From: Chondrosia reniformis | Taxonomy: Eukaryota; Porifera; Demospongiae; Chondrillida; Chondrillidae | Reading direction: 5' to 3' | DNA: 64,000 bases | NCBI GenBank assembly: GCA_947172415.1 | Contig: OX359194.1 | Coordinates: 7,574,401-7,638,400 of the forward strand | In this document: positions 37,101 to 49,120 of the stretch, in pieces | Position numbering within the stretch: the first letter of the stretch is position 1 | Layout of the letters: each line of letters starts with the position of its first letter | Program-made: the position numbers and the translations under genes | The notes under the pieces: generated by a model | Told to the model about the DNA's origin: nothing | Database searches by the model: none | Seen by the model: only the letters and a program-made list of their open reading frames with translations

Positions 37101-40100
37101 ACTTCTGATGGAAGACCTGCAGTTACACTCAGTTGGGTTGAACCTAACAGTGATGCATCAATATTAAGATACACAGTGAGATATGGAGTGGGAAACTCAG
37201 AACCTCTTTCTGAAAGAACAGTGTCAAATCTCTCCTTGCTGGTGACAGACTTGGAACTGGCAACAGAATATTACTTTTCAGTATATGCCACCTCCGAATT
37301 AGGAAATGGTTCAATTAACAATTTTACTGTGGTAACTACATTTAATGGTATGTGATTGGACTGTACATACATATAACAATAGTATGTATTCACTAATTAT
37401 GTACATGTAATTCTTATGTAGTTCCTGGTCCTGTAGTGAATCTAAAGGCGACAGTAGAATTGGAAGTAATTGCCTTAATGTGGTTGGCGCCAAAAATTAT
37501 GGATTATAATACCATTATTGCATATAACATGTCCTATGCACTGCTCGGTGAACGAATTGAAATATTGGCAGCAAGCACTTCAGACACTTTTCTTAACTTG
37601 TCTGCTAAAACCTTCCTTTCAGGTGAAACATATACAGCTGAAGTAGTTGCTATATCGGATTTGGGACCAGGTCCTTCAAAAGCAGTTATCTTTACAACAA
37701 TAGGTATATAATCTGTACAGTGTTTATTAAACTATGAATAAAGTAATAACGTATGCGTAAGGTATATTCAAATATTAGGACTTTGATTTCAAATTTTATT
37801 GCTTATCAACCATTTTTGTTACAGCTGAGATTATACTTGAGACATCATTTGGTTCACCATACTCCCTTCGAGTGGCGTGGGATGACTTTGGAGTATCAGC
37901 CACCAAGCTGGTTTTATCAATTGAAGAAAAAGAAGTTACTACTGATCATGTGAAGCAATCAGGACACAGTAAATCATTTGACCTACTGCCTTCAAACAGT
38001 TCCTTCATAATTTCTGATCTAAAGAGCAATACCCCATACGTAGTTACTTTGCAGGCATTAGATTCCAATGACAGTGTAGTGGCTTATGGATCCAGCCAAG
38101 TTAGGACACCATTTGGAGGTAGGTATTCAGAATTACTCATGTATAACCCTGTTTAGAAACTTTTACTTTGTTAGAAATAGTTGGAGTAATAGAGTAATAG
38201 TATTATTAGTAATAAAGCTTATGCTTTCCATAAAGGCTAGGCTAAGATTTAATCAGATAGTTTGGAGGTACACAAAACTTATCATATGCTGATGGTACTT
38301 TAGAGGAATATACATATAATTGGTAGAAATAAACGTTTCAATAACATATGTACAGTATACCTATCATCAGTTCAATCAGTTTCAAATTGATAAAATTAAA
38401 TTGTCACAGATCTTATCTTGTTAAATATTGAAATGCAATTGCAGAACTCTACAATACATGTCGATAACCCAAATAAAAGCTAGCTGATTTACGTACAACT
38501 AGACAACAAAATCAAAGGTCATGTAAATAGTTATTCAGTTATCAGTTTGTTTATGATGCCTTGTATATAGTACGTACATATGCCTTATACATATGTATAT
38601 ATATACATAATTGAATGTGTGTATTTAATGTACGTATATAGGCCATTATCTATGATTGAGCTTAAATCCTTTGAATTTTATTATAGACTGTCCTGCTACA
38701 TTTTTTGTTCCAAAACTATCAAGTTACTCCGGTTCTACTGAACATAAAATGAGCTGCTCAGAGATTCACTCTAGTCTTATCCTCGGAGAGGTCACGTGGA
38801 CCTGCATCAATGAGACACTGGTGATGGATCCATCAGAGTGTTTATTGAAATATAGAACTAACAAAATCATCATCACCGAATGGCAGAGCCCTCATTTTGA
38901 AATGATCAACAAACAGGATATCATTGATGAAGTATGTGTCAGATTTTTGTGAATAAATTATCACAATTAATTATAATATTGCACTTCCAACTTTTTAGGA
39001 GGTGACAAATTTAGAAACAAATTATGGAAACCTAGACATTACTATATATTCCCTTAATATAAGAGAAGATGATAGCTCTGATAGTATGTTTAATTCAGTC
39101 TATGTATGGGTAATGGAGGTACCTCAACATATCAGTATAGACAACTTGACAATGACATTCCTAGCGGGTATTGAAAAGTATTACTTAATACAATCTACTG
39201 GTAAGTGTCCTAGCAATATGTAAACAAATACTGTCCACCAACATACTTACGTTTGCACTCAACAAATGCAGATTTCTGTGAGTGTGATAAGAAAAATGAA
39301 TTCACACTGAATTCAGTGGTGGAGCTGTGTAGAATTCCGGATAATCTAGAAGCACCATGTACCTGTATGGAAGATATCTGCAATGTAAGTGCTGTAGATC
39401 ATTAAATTCACCAGATTATATAAAGTACTAAATACAAACTTGTCTCCATGGTTACTGCAGTGCAATCAGCCATTTGTAGAAATAGGAATTGGAATGTGTA
39501 GTTTAGACTTGGATGCAGACACAATTCCTGATGTTGAGGTGATTAAGTAAATGCTTGCTTGTTAGTATTGTACAAATGAAATGTGTGTAGCTTATATATA
39601 TACGTATATGTATATATCTAGAATGGAATTTAAAATAATGGTCTTCTTTTCAAGGATCCTTGTGTAGGATGCTGCAATTCTGAGCAATCACACTTGCTTA
39701 CATGGCCTGAAACTTTGACAGGGAGCACAGCTCTTCTGTCATGTTCTCTGCTCTCACAAGCCTTTAACGAGAAGGCTTACATTACAAGACAATGCCTCTC
39801 AAATGGAACATGGTCCAATGAAGACAGTACTGATTGTACCTTTAAGCCAGACACAGAGCCTTCAACATCTGTACTGCTAGGAGTAGTTACTAGTACATCA
39901 GATAGTCCTCTTACTGTAGAGGATTTCACAAGTGTGAGTTGTGAACTAGGTAGTGCTTGCTATATTCAACTTCAAGCTCATACTTGAGTATTTAACATTC
40001 ATTTTAGTTTGGTTTGTCAGCTGATATTCTGAAGTTCAGTGAACAAGAAAACAGAGAGCTGTCTACTTATTCTTTTTCAATAACAGTCAACTTTCCTGTG

Positions 40101-43100
40101 GATAGGGAATACGTGAATGAACTGGGTGCTAATTTGAGCAGTCAAGGTGTACGTCTTCTATCTAACTCCATTTATGGATACATTGCAAATAGTAAGCTTA
40201 TTAAATTGGCAAAAATATTGGTATATATTTATGTCTTTAACTAAATGAATTTAATGTCATCAACATCTAACTCTACCCCACCCACTCATATCTTCTGAGG
40301 AGTCCTACTAGCTAATAAACTAAATTTAATATTGATAGTATATTCCTCTAAAACAATTCCTCACAATATGTTCATAAACATTGTATCCTTTGTAAACAGG
40401 CACGTGTGCTTGTCCTTTGAGCTATAATCTAACGTTATTGGATAATGGTCGCTGCATTGGACCTCCAGGACCTACTTGTTTGTGTTCATCGGATACCTGT
40501 GAAGTGAGTAATGGCTTATCGTTATCTCAGAGGCATTGAAGTCTCTCTCTGTTCATTTATTACTAGTGTCAATCTCCGTATGCCAGAGTAGATGGTCTTG
40601 GAGATCTCTACTGTGAAGTGGATTCTGATGGAGATGGAGTGGCAGATTCTCAGGTACTGTGTACATACTCAGTGTGAAATCAATCAGCATTGCTCATGTT
40701 ATATATGATGCTTATTGTATTAGGATGTATGCCCAAATCATTACGGAAGAACACCACCATGTTCAGGTAGGATTTTGTTTATATTTCAAAAAGAATTTTA
40801 TATAGTCTAAAATTTCTTCACAGTCCTCTATTATACCTATATATAATGCAAGTTACAATATAAATGTATAGTTAATAATGGTTCTATATTTTAGCATATA
40901 CTGTATGTGTCACATATTATGTATACTATTTATAGTAACAGATTCTGAGATTGATTGTCCATCAGAAACAGATCAGTATGGTCTGGTATGGCCAGGAGCC
41001 AGGTCTGGTGAAACAGTTGGACAGGCTTGTTCAAAAAATGGTAGCATAATTGGTAAGAATTAATGTAACAAACAGAACCTCAAATTAGTACTGTAATTTG
41101 CATCTCTTTAATCTCCTTCATGCCTTCCCTACTTCCTAATGAAGGGTCTGCTACAAGAGAGTGTAGTGGCCAAGGTCAATGGCTGAGCCCTAATGTTTTA
41201 GATTGTGAGGATGTCACTCTTAGAGATGTCATGGAAACAGTAAGCAACCAATACGTGCATCAAGCCACATCATGTCTGCTGCTGCTTTGTGGTGGATCTT
41301 TAAGGATTTCTTCTAACTGCATCAAACGTATCTTTTGAAAGGGCCATCTTTCGACTTTTAGAGTCTCATTCACTGAAGAAGATCCTCAGGGTCGAAATGT
41401 CTGACAACCAAGAAGAGACAGCAAAACTGTGTCTTTAGACACTCTAAAAGTCGAAAGATGATCCTTTCAAGGGATAGGTCCTTATAAAGTTCTGTTTCAG
41501 TTCTCTTTTTCTTTTTGACAGACAAATACACTCTCAGATACCCTTGGACAGTCCAATGTTTTATCAGATGCAACACTATCAACTATTAACACAGCTACAG
41601 AGGTTCTATTAGCTACCACCTCAAGCTCTTTATCAGCATTTCCAACTTCCTTGAACATCACAGCCAACTTTCTTGCTGTGTCAGCGAAGTAGGTGGATCC
41701 TTTAGATTGGTGGTCTTGCTAAATTTGATTTGTTTATTTGTACACATTAGGTATGCAGAGCAAACAGACTTGTTTACTCATAATCAGTACAACCCAATGG
41801 TAAGGCATGCATTACACAACATTTCCCTTACTAGTGGTTAATAATGTTTGTACATGCATATGCCTACGTACATGAATCTAAGGAAGCAAAGAGACTAAAT
41901 ACAAAATAATGGTTCCTACGTACGTAAGATAGAAGAATATATAGATTGAACTCTTTTCCTAGTATCAAGATTTATATACTACATACTTATATAGGAACTG
42001 CTTCAAATTACAGACAATGTATTGGATGTAAATAGTTTTCCTGGATGGGATGACCTGAATAGAGTGAGTGAATACATATTACCAGCTACTCTGCTATGTT
42101 GTGTATCAGGATTTTTTCTTTGATATATAAAGTATATACGTACAGTATGTGCAGAGTTTAAATATTGTGTGTATATCATGTACTGTACTGTATGTTGAAA
42201 TCATATTGTCATTTTTCTACTTTATCATTTTAATTCATAATAATTTAATTATAATTTAATAGGATGCAAGTAGGCCTATTATGTATACGTACACATATGC
42301 ATTTGATTACAATTTTTAGGATGTATGGAGTGGGGGCTCTCCCTCGCTATTAATGAGCATTGAAACTATTGCCAAGGCCTTGAGTGTAAATACAGCATTG
42401 AACACAAATGCAATGACACTGCCCGATGGAGCTAAAGGTGTTGTATTCCATGGGGACTTTATAGGTAAGCTGCTCTTCAAAGTGTCAATTTGTGAGGAAC
42501 AAAATTTCTTTTTCTCTAAGCTGTTCAAGCTTCCCGTAGGACTTCCTTGACTGGTTGTCCAAATTCTGATGGAAAGGACTACACAGAAATTCTCTATCCT
42601 GCTGAAGCTGATCTCCCATTTTTTCCTCAATCTTTTGGTGACTCTGAAAGCCTTCCCCAGATTACTATCCCTGGTGCCCTTCTTCAGGAAAGGGTAACTG
42701 GTAAGTTTATTCTCCTGTTTATCCAATAAATCTGCATGTACCTCAGTGTGTCTCATATATTTGTCTTCTTTTATAGATAATTGTAAAACAGTTCCTGTTT
42801 TTAATTTGATATTCAGAAATTTTTCCCAACTTTTACCAAGGGAGTACAATGATGGAAGGTATGTACGTATCCCATCATTAGAATTAACCCTGCCATGTAC
42901 GTACGTACACATGAGCTATATTTACTATTGCACTTTGATTTTGATTGATTTTTAATTAGGAGTTTTGGTAACTATGAGACAGAATCTTACGTGATCTCTA
43001 GTCAAGTTGCTGATGTTGGACAGAAATCAAATTCCCTCAAGAACGAACCAGTTCTCATTGAATTTCCTCTCACTTCATCTGTAAGTCATTACCTAATGTT

Positions 43101-46100
43101 GTGTAGGTCAACCTGTGGTTCTCTATGCAGTGCAAGGGGTACATATATTAACCTATCTTGCAGAGAGTCCCCACTTCAGCCAGATGTGTGTTTTGGAATT
43201 TCACCACAACTAACCCAAATAGTCAAAAAGTGTAAGTGATGCTAAACAATATTTATGTACATTAGCAGGCATAATACTCTATAAGACTGTAGGGAGTACG
43301 TATATAATGAGGATGTATATAGTACCATGAATTATAAAATGTATATACATATGTTCATCTACATGCAACATTTAACGTTTTTACATTTTTCATATGCTGC
43401 ATCTGTATAGACTGCTACAATTTTTCTTTTAATGAACTAGTGATTCAACACAGTTAGGGGGATGGTCTGATGAGGGTGTGATCACCGAAATAGGTGATAG
43501 TATAATATGCAAAAGTCAGCACTTAACAAGCTTTGCAGTTCTAGTTGATTATGCTGGTATTTATGAGGTATGTATAAACACACTATAAATAATTATCTTA
43601 TCTTCACTCCTATTCCTTCTTCTTCCTATAGCCATGCACTATTGATGCGGTGGTGTTCTCTATTTTGACCTATATCGGATGTGGTATATCAATTGTATGC
43701 CTAGTCATTACAATAATATTCTTCTTTTCCTTGAAGTAAGTTATCCATGTATAGTTATGCTCATATATGCAGTTGATTATTTGTTGTCCATTATTTTTAT
43801 TCTAGACGAGAAGTATATAAGAACATGGTTCACTTTGTACATGTTAACTTTTCAATTGCTCTTTTGATTGCCCTGATATTCTTTGTGGGCGGAGTTAGTC
43901 ATGCTGGAACTATTAAGGTAGTAAAATTACTTCATGTTATATTTAAGAATAACTATGTATGTATATACAACTTTGCTCACTTCTGTTTTTCAACATTATT
44001 CTCCTTTCCTTCATTCTTTATTCCTTTAATGAAATCTATTTCTTCTCAATAATTTTCAAAATTAATCTCTTTACTTACTAATCTTCCTGTTTTCCTTCGC
44101 AACAATTATTTCCTTTCCACTGCTTTAAATTCACTGCTTCCCCCCTCTACCTCCACAATTACATTCTCTTCCACGTAGGAGGCTTGCACTGTTGTGTCAG
44201 TGCTTCTTCACTACTTCCTCCTCTCTTCCTTCACCTGGATGCTGTGTGAGGGAATCATGGTCTACATGTGCCTGGTCAAAGTGTTCGGTGCACATGAAAG
44301 GAAGTGGTTGTGTATCTACTCTCTCATAGGATGGGGTGAGCTATGAAGCATATATTGAACATAAGACACTTACAGTACATACTTCAATATACCATATTCT
44401 CAGGCCTGCCTGTCCCCATTGTGGTGGTGTCAATTGCAGTTCGTCATAACCAATACTACTCAGTAGCTAAAGATTGTGATGGAAATGACATGAACTTGTA
44501 AGTGCTATATATCTCTATATATGTGTATATCTATATAGACATTGCTAACAGTGTATGGTTAACTGTTAACTTACATTATCAAGGTGTTGGCTGCCATCTG
44601 AAAATGGTTTGATTTGGGCTTTCCTTGCTCCAGTTATTGCAATCATACTGGTATGTACGTATATAAAGTATTCAAAGTTCAAGCACATGTTCATTAATGT
44701 ACATTGCTTTGTAGGTCAATATCATCTTTGCTGTTTTGGCCATAAGAAGTGTTCTCAAGCTCAAGAAGGCACAGGCTGTTAAAACAGGAATGAGAAAGAA
44801 CACTGAGAAACTCTTTTGGTTGGTATATTTGTATATATACTGGTATACATATATACTGCATGTACTCACAAACTATCAAGAAGAAAGGTCACTAATAAAG
44901 GGTGGAATTTCCAGAAACAGCTGTCTGTCCCAGTGGAGAAGAAGAGAAGTAGAAGGAGAAAACTCTTGTATCCTCATCCAAAGCTCTCATTAGGTTTAGT
45001 TCCCTATAGACCATTTATTCTAAACTAGATGCATGTACGTAGCATGTTAAAAATGGTGGGTTAGATTATCCATGTCTCAATAAAGATATGCGTGGTAATT
45101 AAACATACAATTTGTCTATTTACACTCCACATGTCTCTAGGTGCATTGATATAACAGTTGTACGTACTGTATATGTGTACTGCAGGTATGCCTTGAAAAG
45201 CTTTGCTATAATCCTACCATTGCTGGGCCTCACCTGGCTGTTTGGTATTCTGGCTGCTAACCCTTGGAATAGAGGCCTGTCAATAGCATTCTCTTGTTTG
45301 TTCATCATCTTTAACTCTTTGCAGGTCAGCTTCATTGACTCTCTCTACGTATGTATTTGTATTTTAATTATGCATATCATTATTTTTTACCATTTCTAAT
45401 CTCTATACTAATCCTTAAGAATTAAGTTACTGTATATACGTAGTACTCCCTCCTTCCATTGCCTATATGTTGTATGTATGTATATGACTGTATGCTTTAC
45501 TTTGTCTACCATAGGGATTTTGTGTATTTGTCTTCCACGTTGTGAGACATGAAAAGAACTGGGAGAGACTGAGGAAGCGTTGGAAAAGAAGCACACTAAA
45601 AACAGAACAAACAAAAGTAAGAGCCTAGGGCTCTTAATTAACCAACACACAAACCATAATATATATTACCTAATTTTAAATGTTGCGCCAAATATTCATA
45701 TTACTTATGTATGTGATTAGATATATACTCTGATTTTATTCACTGTTCTACGTAATTTATTAGGTGGGGGCAAGTGGTAAGCCAACATTTGAAGGTGCAA
45801 CTGCTGAAGACCTCGTAATGTCTGAAGAGGGCAAATACACTATTGACCAGAGAGATATTCCAATGAAAGACTTTGTTAAAGATAGCAGTAATCTGCAAAA
45901 GGAGTGGAGTGTTATTGTTAATAAAAGTGTTAGTGAAGAGAAGAATGAGAAGGATTCAGAAGAAGCTGACACTCAGGGGGAGGATCAGCTGGAGACCAAG
46001 GAACAGGAAGTGGATGAGGATGAGGGCATCACTTATCAAATTACTATGGAAACCCCTGAAATTATGGATGAAGAAAGTAAGCCAGTTTCAAAGGAAAAAG

Positions 46101-46282
46101 AAGCTAATCCAGAAATTACAACAGACCCAGAAAAAGAAGCTGAAACCTCCAGAGACCCAGAAGCAAATTCAAAGATAACTACAACAGGCCCAGAAAAAGA
46201 AATCAAAACTTCTGATGAGCCAGAAAAAGATGTGGTTATCAAGAATGAAAGCAATGAGATTGCATTGTCCACCAATCTTTAG
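33582..46282 (+). CDS. Adhesion GPCR B: tandem paralogue of GPCR A (39 exons)
   Basis: Model of 2161 aa. Exons 1-10: 33582-33639, 34243-34491, 34869-35132, 35226-35474, 35558-35836, 36222-36518, 36633-36914, 37063-37347, 37422-37703, 37825-38118 (signal peptide plus nine FN3). Exons 11-21: 38687-38931, 38999-39200, 39272-39384, 39461-39538, 39655-39933, 40008-40191, 40400-40503, 40567-40653, 40724-40766, 40942-41052, 41145-41239. Exons 22-30: 41522-41688, 41751-41799, 41995-42063, 42320-42464, 42521-42700, 42777-42858, 42960-43080, 43164-43231, 43441-43567 (GAIN/GPS). Exons 31-39: 43632-43735, 43806-43917, 44179-44335, 44404-44497, 44584-44650, 44715-44818, 45186-45324, 45515-45616, 45764-46282 (7TM, tail). 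Every exon matches one in copy A with the same phase; B lacks two FN3 exons. It begins 320 bp after A stops. Likely surface receptor with a self-cleaving GAIN; function unknown. Confidence 0.9.
34243..38118 (+). other. FN3 array of adhesion GPCR B (9 phase 1-1 exons)
   Basis: Nine FN3 exons. Exons 4-6 are almost identical to exons 4-6 of copy A, while exons 2-3 differ widely. Exons 7 and 8 (36633-36914, 37063-37347) correspond to the four-copy block in A. The first has the G-D-G-L-I-S-N ending, the second the G-N-G-S-I-N-N ending. Confidence 0.9.
38119..38686. other. GPCR B intron 10
   Basis: A 568-bp AT-rich intron with (TA)/(TACA) stretches. Nothing else recognised. Confidence 0.5.
38687..43567 (+). 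other. Cys-rich, twin HRM, GAIN and GPS region of GPCR B
   Basis: Same order as copy A. Calcium-loop motifs are D-L-D-A-D-T-I-P-D and [11 protein letters not shown]. The GPS reads C-V-F-W-N ... G-G-W-S-D-E-G ... [12 protein letters not shown]. The second and fourth GPS cysteines are missing, as in A. Confidence 0.85.
41290..41490 (+). repeat. Dispersed foldback element, family 2 copy (longest)
   Basis: Lies in GPCR B intron 21. Inverted arms CATCTTTCGACTTTTAGAGT and ACTCTAAAAGTCGAAAGATG flank a centre with GAAGAAGATCCTCAGGGTCGAAATG. Related copies at 5028-5160 and 8815-8935. GPCR A lacks it in the same intron. Confidence 0.75.
43632..46282 (+). other. 7TM region and acidic tail of GPCR B
   Basis: Nearly identical to A through TM1-TM4 and TM6. 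It differs in the third intracellular loop (I-R-S-V-L-K-L-K-K-A-Q) and after TM7 (R-H-E-K-N-W-E-R-L-R-K-R), the regions that contact G proteins and arrestins. The tail keeps the same Pro-Glu-Lys-Glu repeats. Confidence 0.85.
44878..45065 (+). repeat. Dispersed short element, family 1 copy
   Basis: Lies in GPCR B intron 36: AAAGGGTGGAATTTCCAGAAACAG, CTGTCTGTCCCAGTGGAGAAG, AAAACTCTTGTATCCTCATCC, AGGTTTAGTTCCCTATAGACC. Absent from the A intron at the same place. Confidence 0.75.
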
Positions 46283-46892
46283 GGCCCATTAACAAAAGCA
46301 TAGTGTGACATTAGTGTAGTAGCATAATACATTAGTTACATTAGTACACATTTCATGGACTTTAGAAGCTTTATATGGCTGTTATTTGATTGATGCAAGT
46401 ATACATAGTTATATTATTTGCCTTTTGCAGTTTAAAAGAATCAGTGAATGGTTATATAGCCAATGAAACTATTGTAAGATAACTCATTCAAATGTCGAAT
46501 TATAAGAGCATACAGTAACTTAAATGGCACTGTCAAACGAAAACAATCTGCATATAGATCCTCAAGTATGATAGAGAGTTGTCCACCATGAGGAGGTGAA
46601 AGTACATCTTGCCCCATGCATCCCACAGTGTTGACACTAACTATTGTGTAATATAATATGTTCAGAAACTGTAACTGCGCTGTATATATATATAATCTGC
46701 ACTATGTATAGCTATAAACTTGATTGTAGTAAATGTATTTATTCTAGAACTACATCAAAACAAATTGTATATTCTCTACTTTCCAAATAAGCGATAACAG
46801 ATTAACTTAATTCATGCAGCCATTGTTATTAACAGTGTACACACTAATAAAAATACTCAAAAATAAAACTTCAAGGATGAAATTTAAAGTAG
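46283..46892. other. Convergent intergenic spacer between GPCR B and TMEM38
   Basis: Holds a family 3 repeat copy (about 46500-46710) and otherwise AT-rich UTR-like sequence. No gene seen. Confidence 0.65.
46500..46710 (+). repeat. Dispersed repeat family 3, copy 2
   Basis: Matches 11010-11310 in order: TGGCACTGTCAA, ACAATCTGCATA, GAGGAGGTGAAAGTACATC, GTTGACACTAACTATTGTGTAA, CTGTAACTGCGC, ATCTGCACT. Confidence 0.65.
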
Positions 46893-49074
46893 TTAATCCT
46901 CCTTTTCATGAATCCTTGATTGTTGCAGTCTGGTCCTTGTTTGTGGCTGTGGGGATAAGACAGTTGTTAGCCACCACAGCATCCTAGCAGGTCCAACTAA
47001 AATATCATCCACTGCCAGCATTTTCCCAGTCATCCTCATTGCTATAATAATAAGAGCTCCTCCAAACAGAACTTCTCCCAGGGTGAGTAAAATTATCCCT
47101 TGAACTTGTGCAGTAAACACCACAGCCAGCAGAAAACAGGTCTTTGTAGTACTACAGTAAATGCGGAGATTCATATAATTGCATTTCTACACGGGCCAGC
47201 TTGTAGGTTAAGCATAGCTTATGAAATATCATTTTCATCTGAATTTCTCCCAATTGATAGGGGTATCTTGTAACATAACATTTGCACTGTTTACAGTATT
47301 ACTTACAATGTGATGTTGTAATCAATTCTCTTGCGTGGATCATCTCCAACACAAAAGAGATTGAACATATGAAACCCAGCCAAAGATCCAGTACCTAAAT
47401 AGAGTGTATTAATGAGTAGTTAAAGTGATATCCAATCATAGACATAATCACCAAGAATGCCCAGCACATCGTTACCACTCCTCGCAACATGTTTGAGCTA
47501 GGTATACCCCTAACCCTGTCTGAGTGCGTAAGTTCATGTTGTTGAGGACTGTGAATGCTGTAATTTGATTGGTTGTATAGGAGTGGAGGCCTTGCAGGTT
47601 AGTGAGCAGCATACCGTGTTATCAGCAGGAACTTTATTAGTATGAAACAGCCAAGTAGCAGGGAATCAAATCCAGGACAGCTGGTTATGACCACCAGTGC
47701 TCTGCCACTGAGCTAATAATTTATTAATTGGTCTTTTTTCACACTAATAATGCACGGTGCATACAATTGCTGTACTAGTACAGTACAGAATGATTTACTT
47801 TTTAGCATTCCGCTGATCACCATGGCTACAGCATGCCCTGATCCTAATGCACTCTCTGCCGTCAAGACTCCTCCCATTACATTCCTTGCCTTTCTCAGTA
47901 CACCAATCACATCAAACACAAACTATATACATACAAAAGAGTAGTGGAGAAGGGAGAGAGGGGAAAGGGGGATGGAGGGAGAGGGGAGAGAAAGGGAAAG
48001 AAAGAGAAGAGGAAGAAAGAAGGATGAGAGAGGGAGGACAGAGAGAGGGGCAAATCATATATTAACATCAAAAAAGGAAGATAATATGGATATATACAGC
48101 TGGTATTGCAAAGCTATGTAAGAGTGTAAAACAGGAATGAAAGTGAGAATGGTCAAGTTTTTCAAAGGAGCTCAATAATAATGAAGATGAAATAAACAGA
48201 CTCACTCACTCTGAGTGTTGGAAACTTGCAAACATTGTAAAACAGGTCAAACGGGCAGAAAAGGACAAGAAACCACATCAGAACTGGAATCCCAATAGTT
48301 TTGAGATCTCCATTCTGCAGCAGCAGGCCAACCAATGGGGAGCCAAGGAAGAGAGACAGTAAAACCCCTCCAAAATTAACAATAATAACGAAGAAAACCA
48401 AAGACACTACTGGATTGTTCTGACAGTAATTAAAAGCAGCTGTCAACAGGAACAAGAAACAGAGATATACACAGTTAAATGTTTACTAACAAATAATATA
48501 AGACATAAACACAGGATTACGTTATTATTACTAAAAGGTAAAAAAGATATAGTGTCATCAATATGGAGTGAAAATCCAATGGCATATGAAAGTGAACATA
48601 CACTCATGTATGAAATTAAGAGGTATAGATGGGCTCACAACAGATCAGGAAGATAAAGATTCCCAGGATCACTGATGAAGGTAGAATTCCTAGAAACAGC
48701 TGTCTGGCCCAGTGGAGAGGAAGAGAAAGAGAACACTTGTGTCCTCATCCCAAGCTCTCACTAGGTTTAGTTCCCTATAGGCCTTTATTCTAAGTAGATA
48801 TAGCATGTAAGAAGATGGTATATTAGATTATTCATATGCAGATCATTCATAAATCACTATAAGTATACTACATACCCGGATCCTCGCGCAAACGTATGGC
48901 ACAAAGGATTGAATGGACTATATAGGTCAATGGGAAAAGTGACATTTCCAAATGCGTCTCGGCCAGCACATGAAATACTTCCAACGGAGATGTGGTGTTC
49001 TGAATCTTGAGGAACAGCTCTGTGGCTATCCATTCTTGTATTTCCATGTTAACAGTCTGTACTATGCTGTACAC
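46893..49074 (-). CDS. TMEM38: Trimeric intracellular cation (TRIC) channel, TMEM38 family
   Basis: ER/SR potassium channel that balances charge during calcium release. Five exons, 5' to 3' on the minus strand: 49074-48876, 48439-48210, 47922-47799, 47394-47307, 47151-46893; 299 aa, close to vertebrate TMEM38A/B length. Diagnostic stretches: F-P-L-T-Y-I-V-H-S-I-L (TM1), F-G-G-V-L-L-S and F-C-P-F-D-L-F-Y (human L-F-F-C-P-L-D-L-F-Y), the V-L-R-K-A-R-N-V-x-x-G-V motif in the position of the K-E-V-x-R-x-x-K-I PIP2-binding helix, and G-S-G-H-A-V-A-M (human V-K-G-S-G-V-A-L-M). The C-terminus is shorter than in vertebrates and lacks their Lys-rich tail. An earlier in-frame ATG (49074) was taken over the internal Met nine codons later. 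Head-to-head with WDR36. Confidence 0.92.
47650..47720 (-). repeat. tRNA-derived sequence (tRNA pseudogene or SINE head)
   Basis: On the minus strand, a perfect A-box-like TAGCTCAGTGGCAGAGC (47700-47716) is followed by a 5-bp stem CTGGT/ACCAG and a B-box-like GATTTGATTCC (47662-47672). Acceptor and T stems do not pair and position 33 is not U, so it is not a functional tRNA. Lies in a TMEM38 intron. Confidence 0.6.
47945..48050. repeat. Purine-rich GA low-complexity tract
   Basis: Runs of GGGAGAGGGGAAAGGG and GAGAGAGG in a TMEM38 intron; no coding. Confidence 0.8.
48645..48840 (+). repeat. Dispersed short element, family 1 copy
   Basis: TMEM38 intron 1: AGATTCCCAGGATCACTGATG, GTCTGGCCCAGTGGAGAGG, ACTCTCATT-type block replaced by AGCTCTCACTAGGTTTAGTT, CCCTATAGGCCTTTATTC, GATATAGCATGTAAGA. 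Confidence 0.75.
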
Positions 49075-49120
49075 TATCTACCGCCTTCAAGATTGCGCAA
49101 CGTAGGCCTATATTACCAAT
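49075..49120. promoter_or_regulatory. Compact bidirectional promoter of TMEM38 and WDR36
   Basis: Only 46 bp lie between the two opposite start codons, so the promoters or 5' UTRs must overlap. AATATGGCTGCCG (49118-49130) overlapping the WDR36 ATG resembles a YY1 site, often seen at translation starts of housekeeping genes. No TATA box is visible. Confidence 0.6.

Noticed and set aside
42316..42912. 198-codon open frame on the minus strand
   Set aside because: It lies antisense to three verified exons and introns of GPCR B and has no recognisable domain.
45873..46275. Basic and Ser-rich alternative frames in the GPCR B tail exon (and in A at 32958-33221)
   Set aside because: Out-of-frame reflections of the repeated acidic tail; the receptor frame is conserved between paralogues.
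47650..47720. Functional tRNA, possibly with a UCA anticodon
   Set aside because: Acceptor and T stems do not pair and U33 is missing, so only a tRNA-derived relic is supported.
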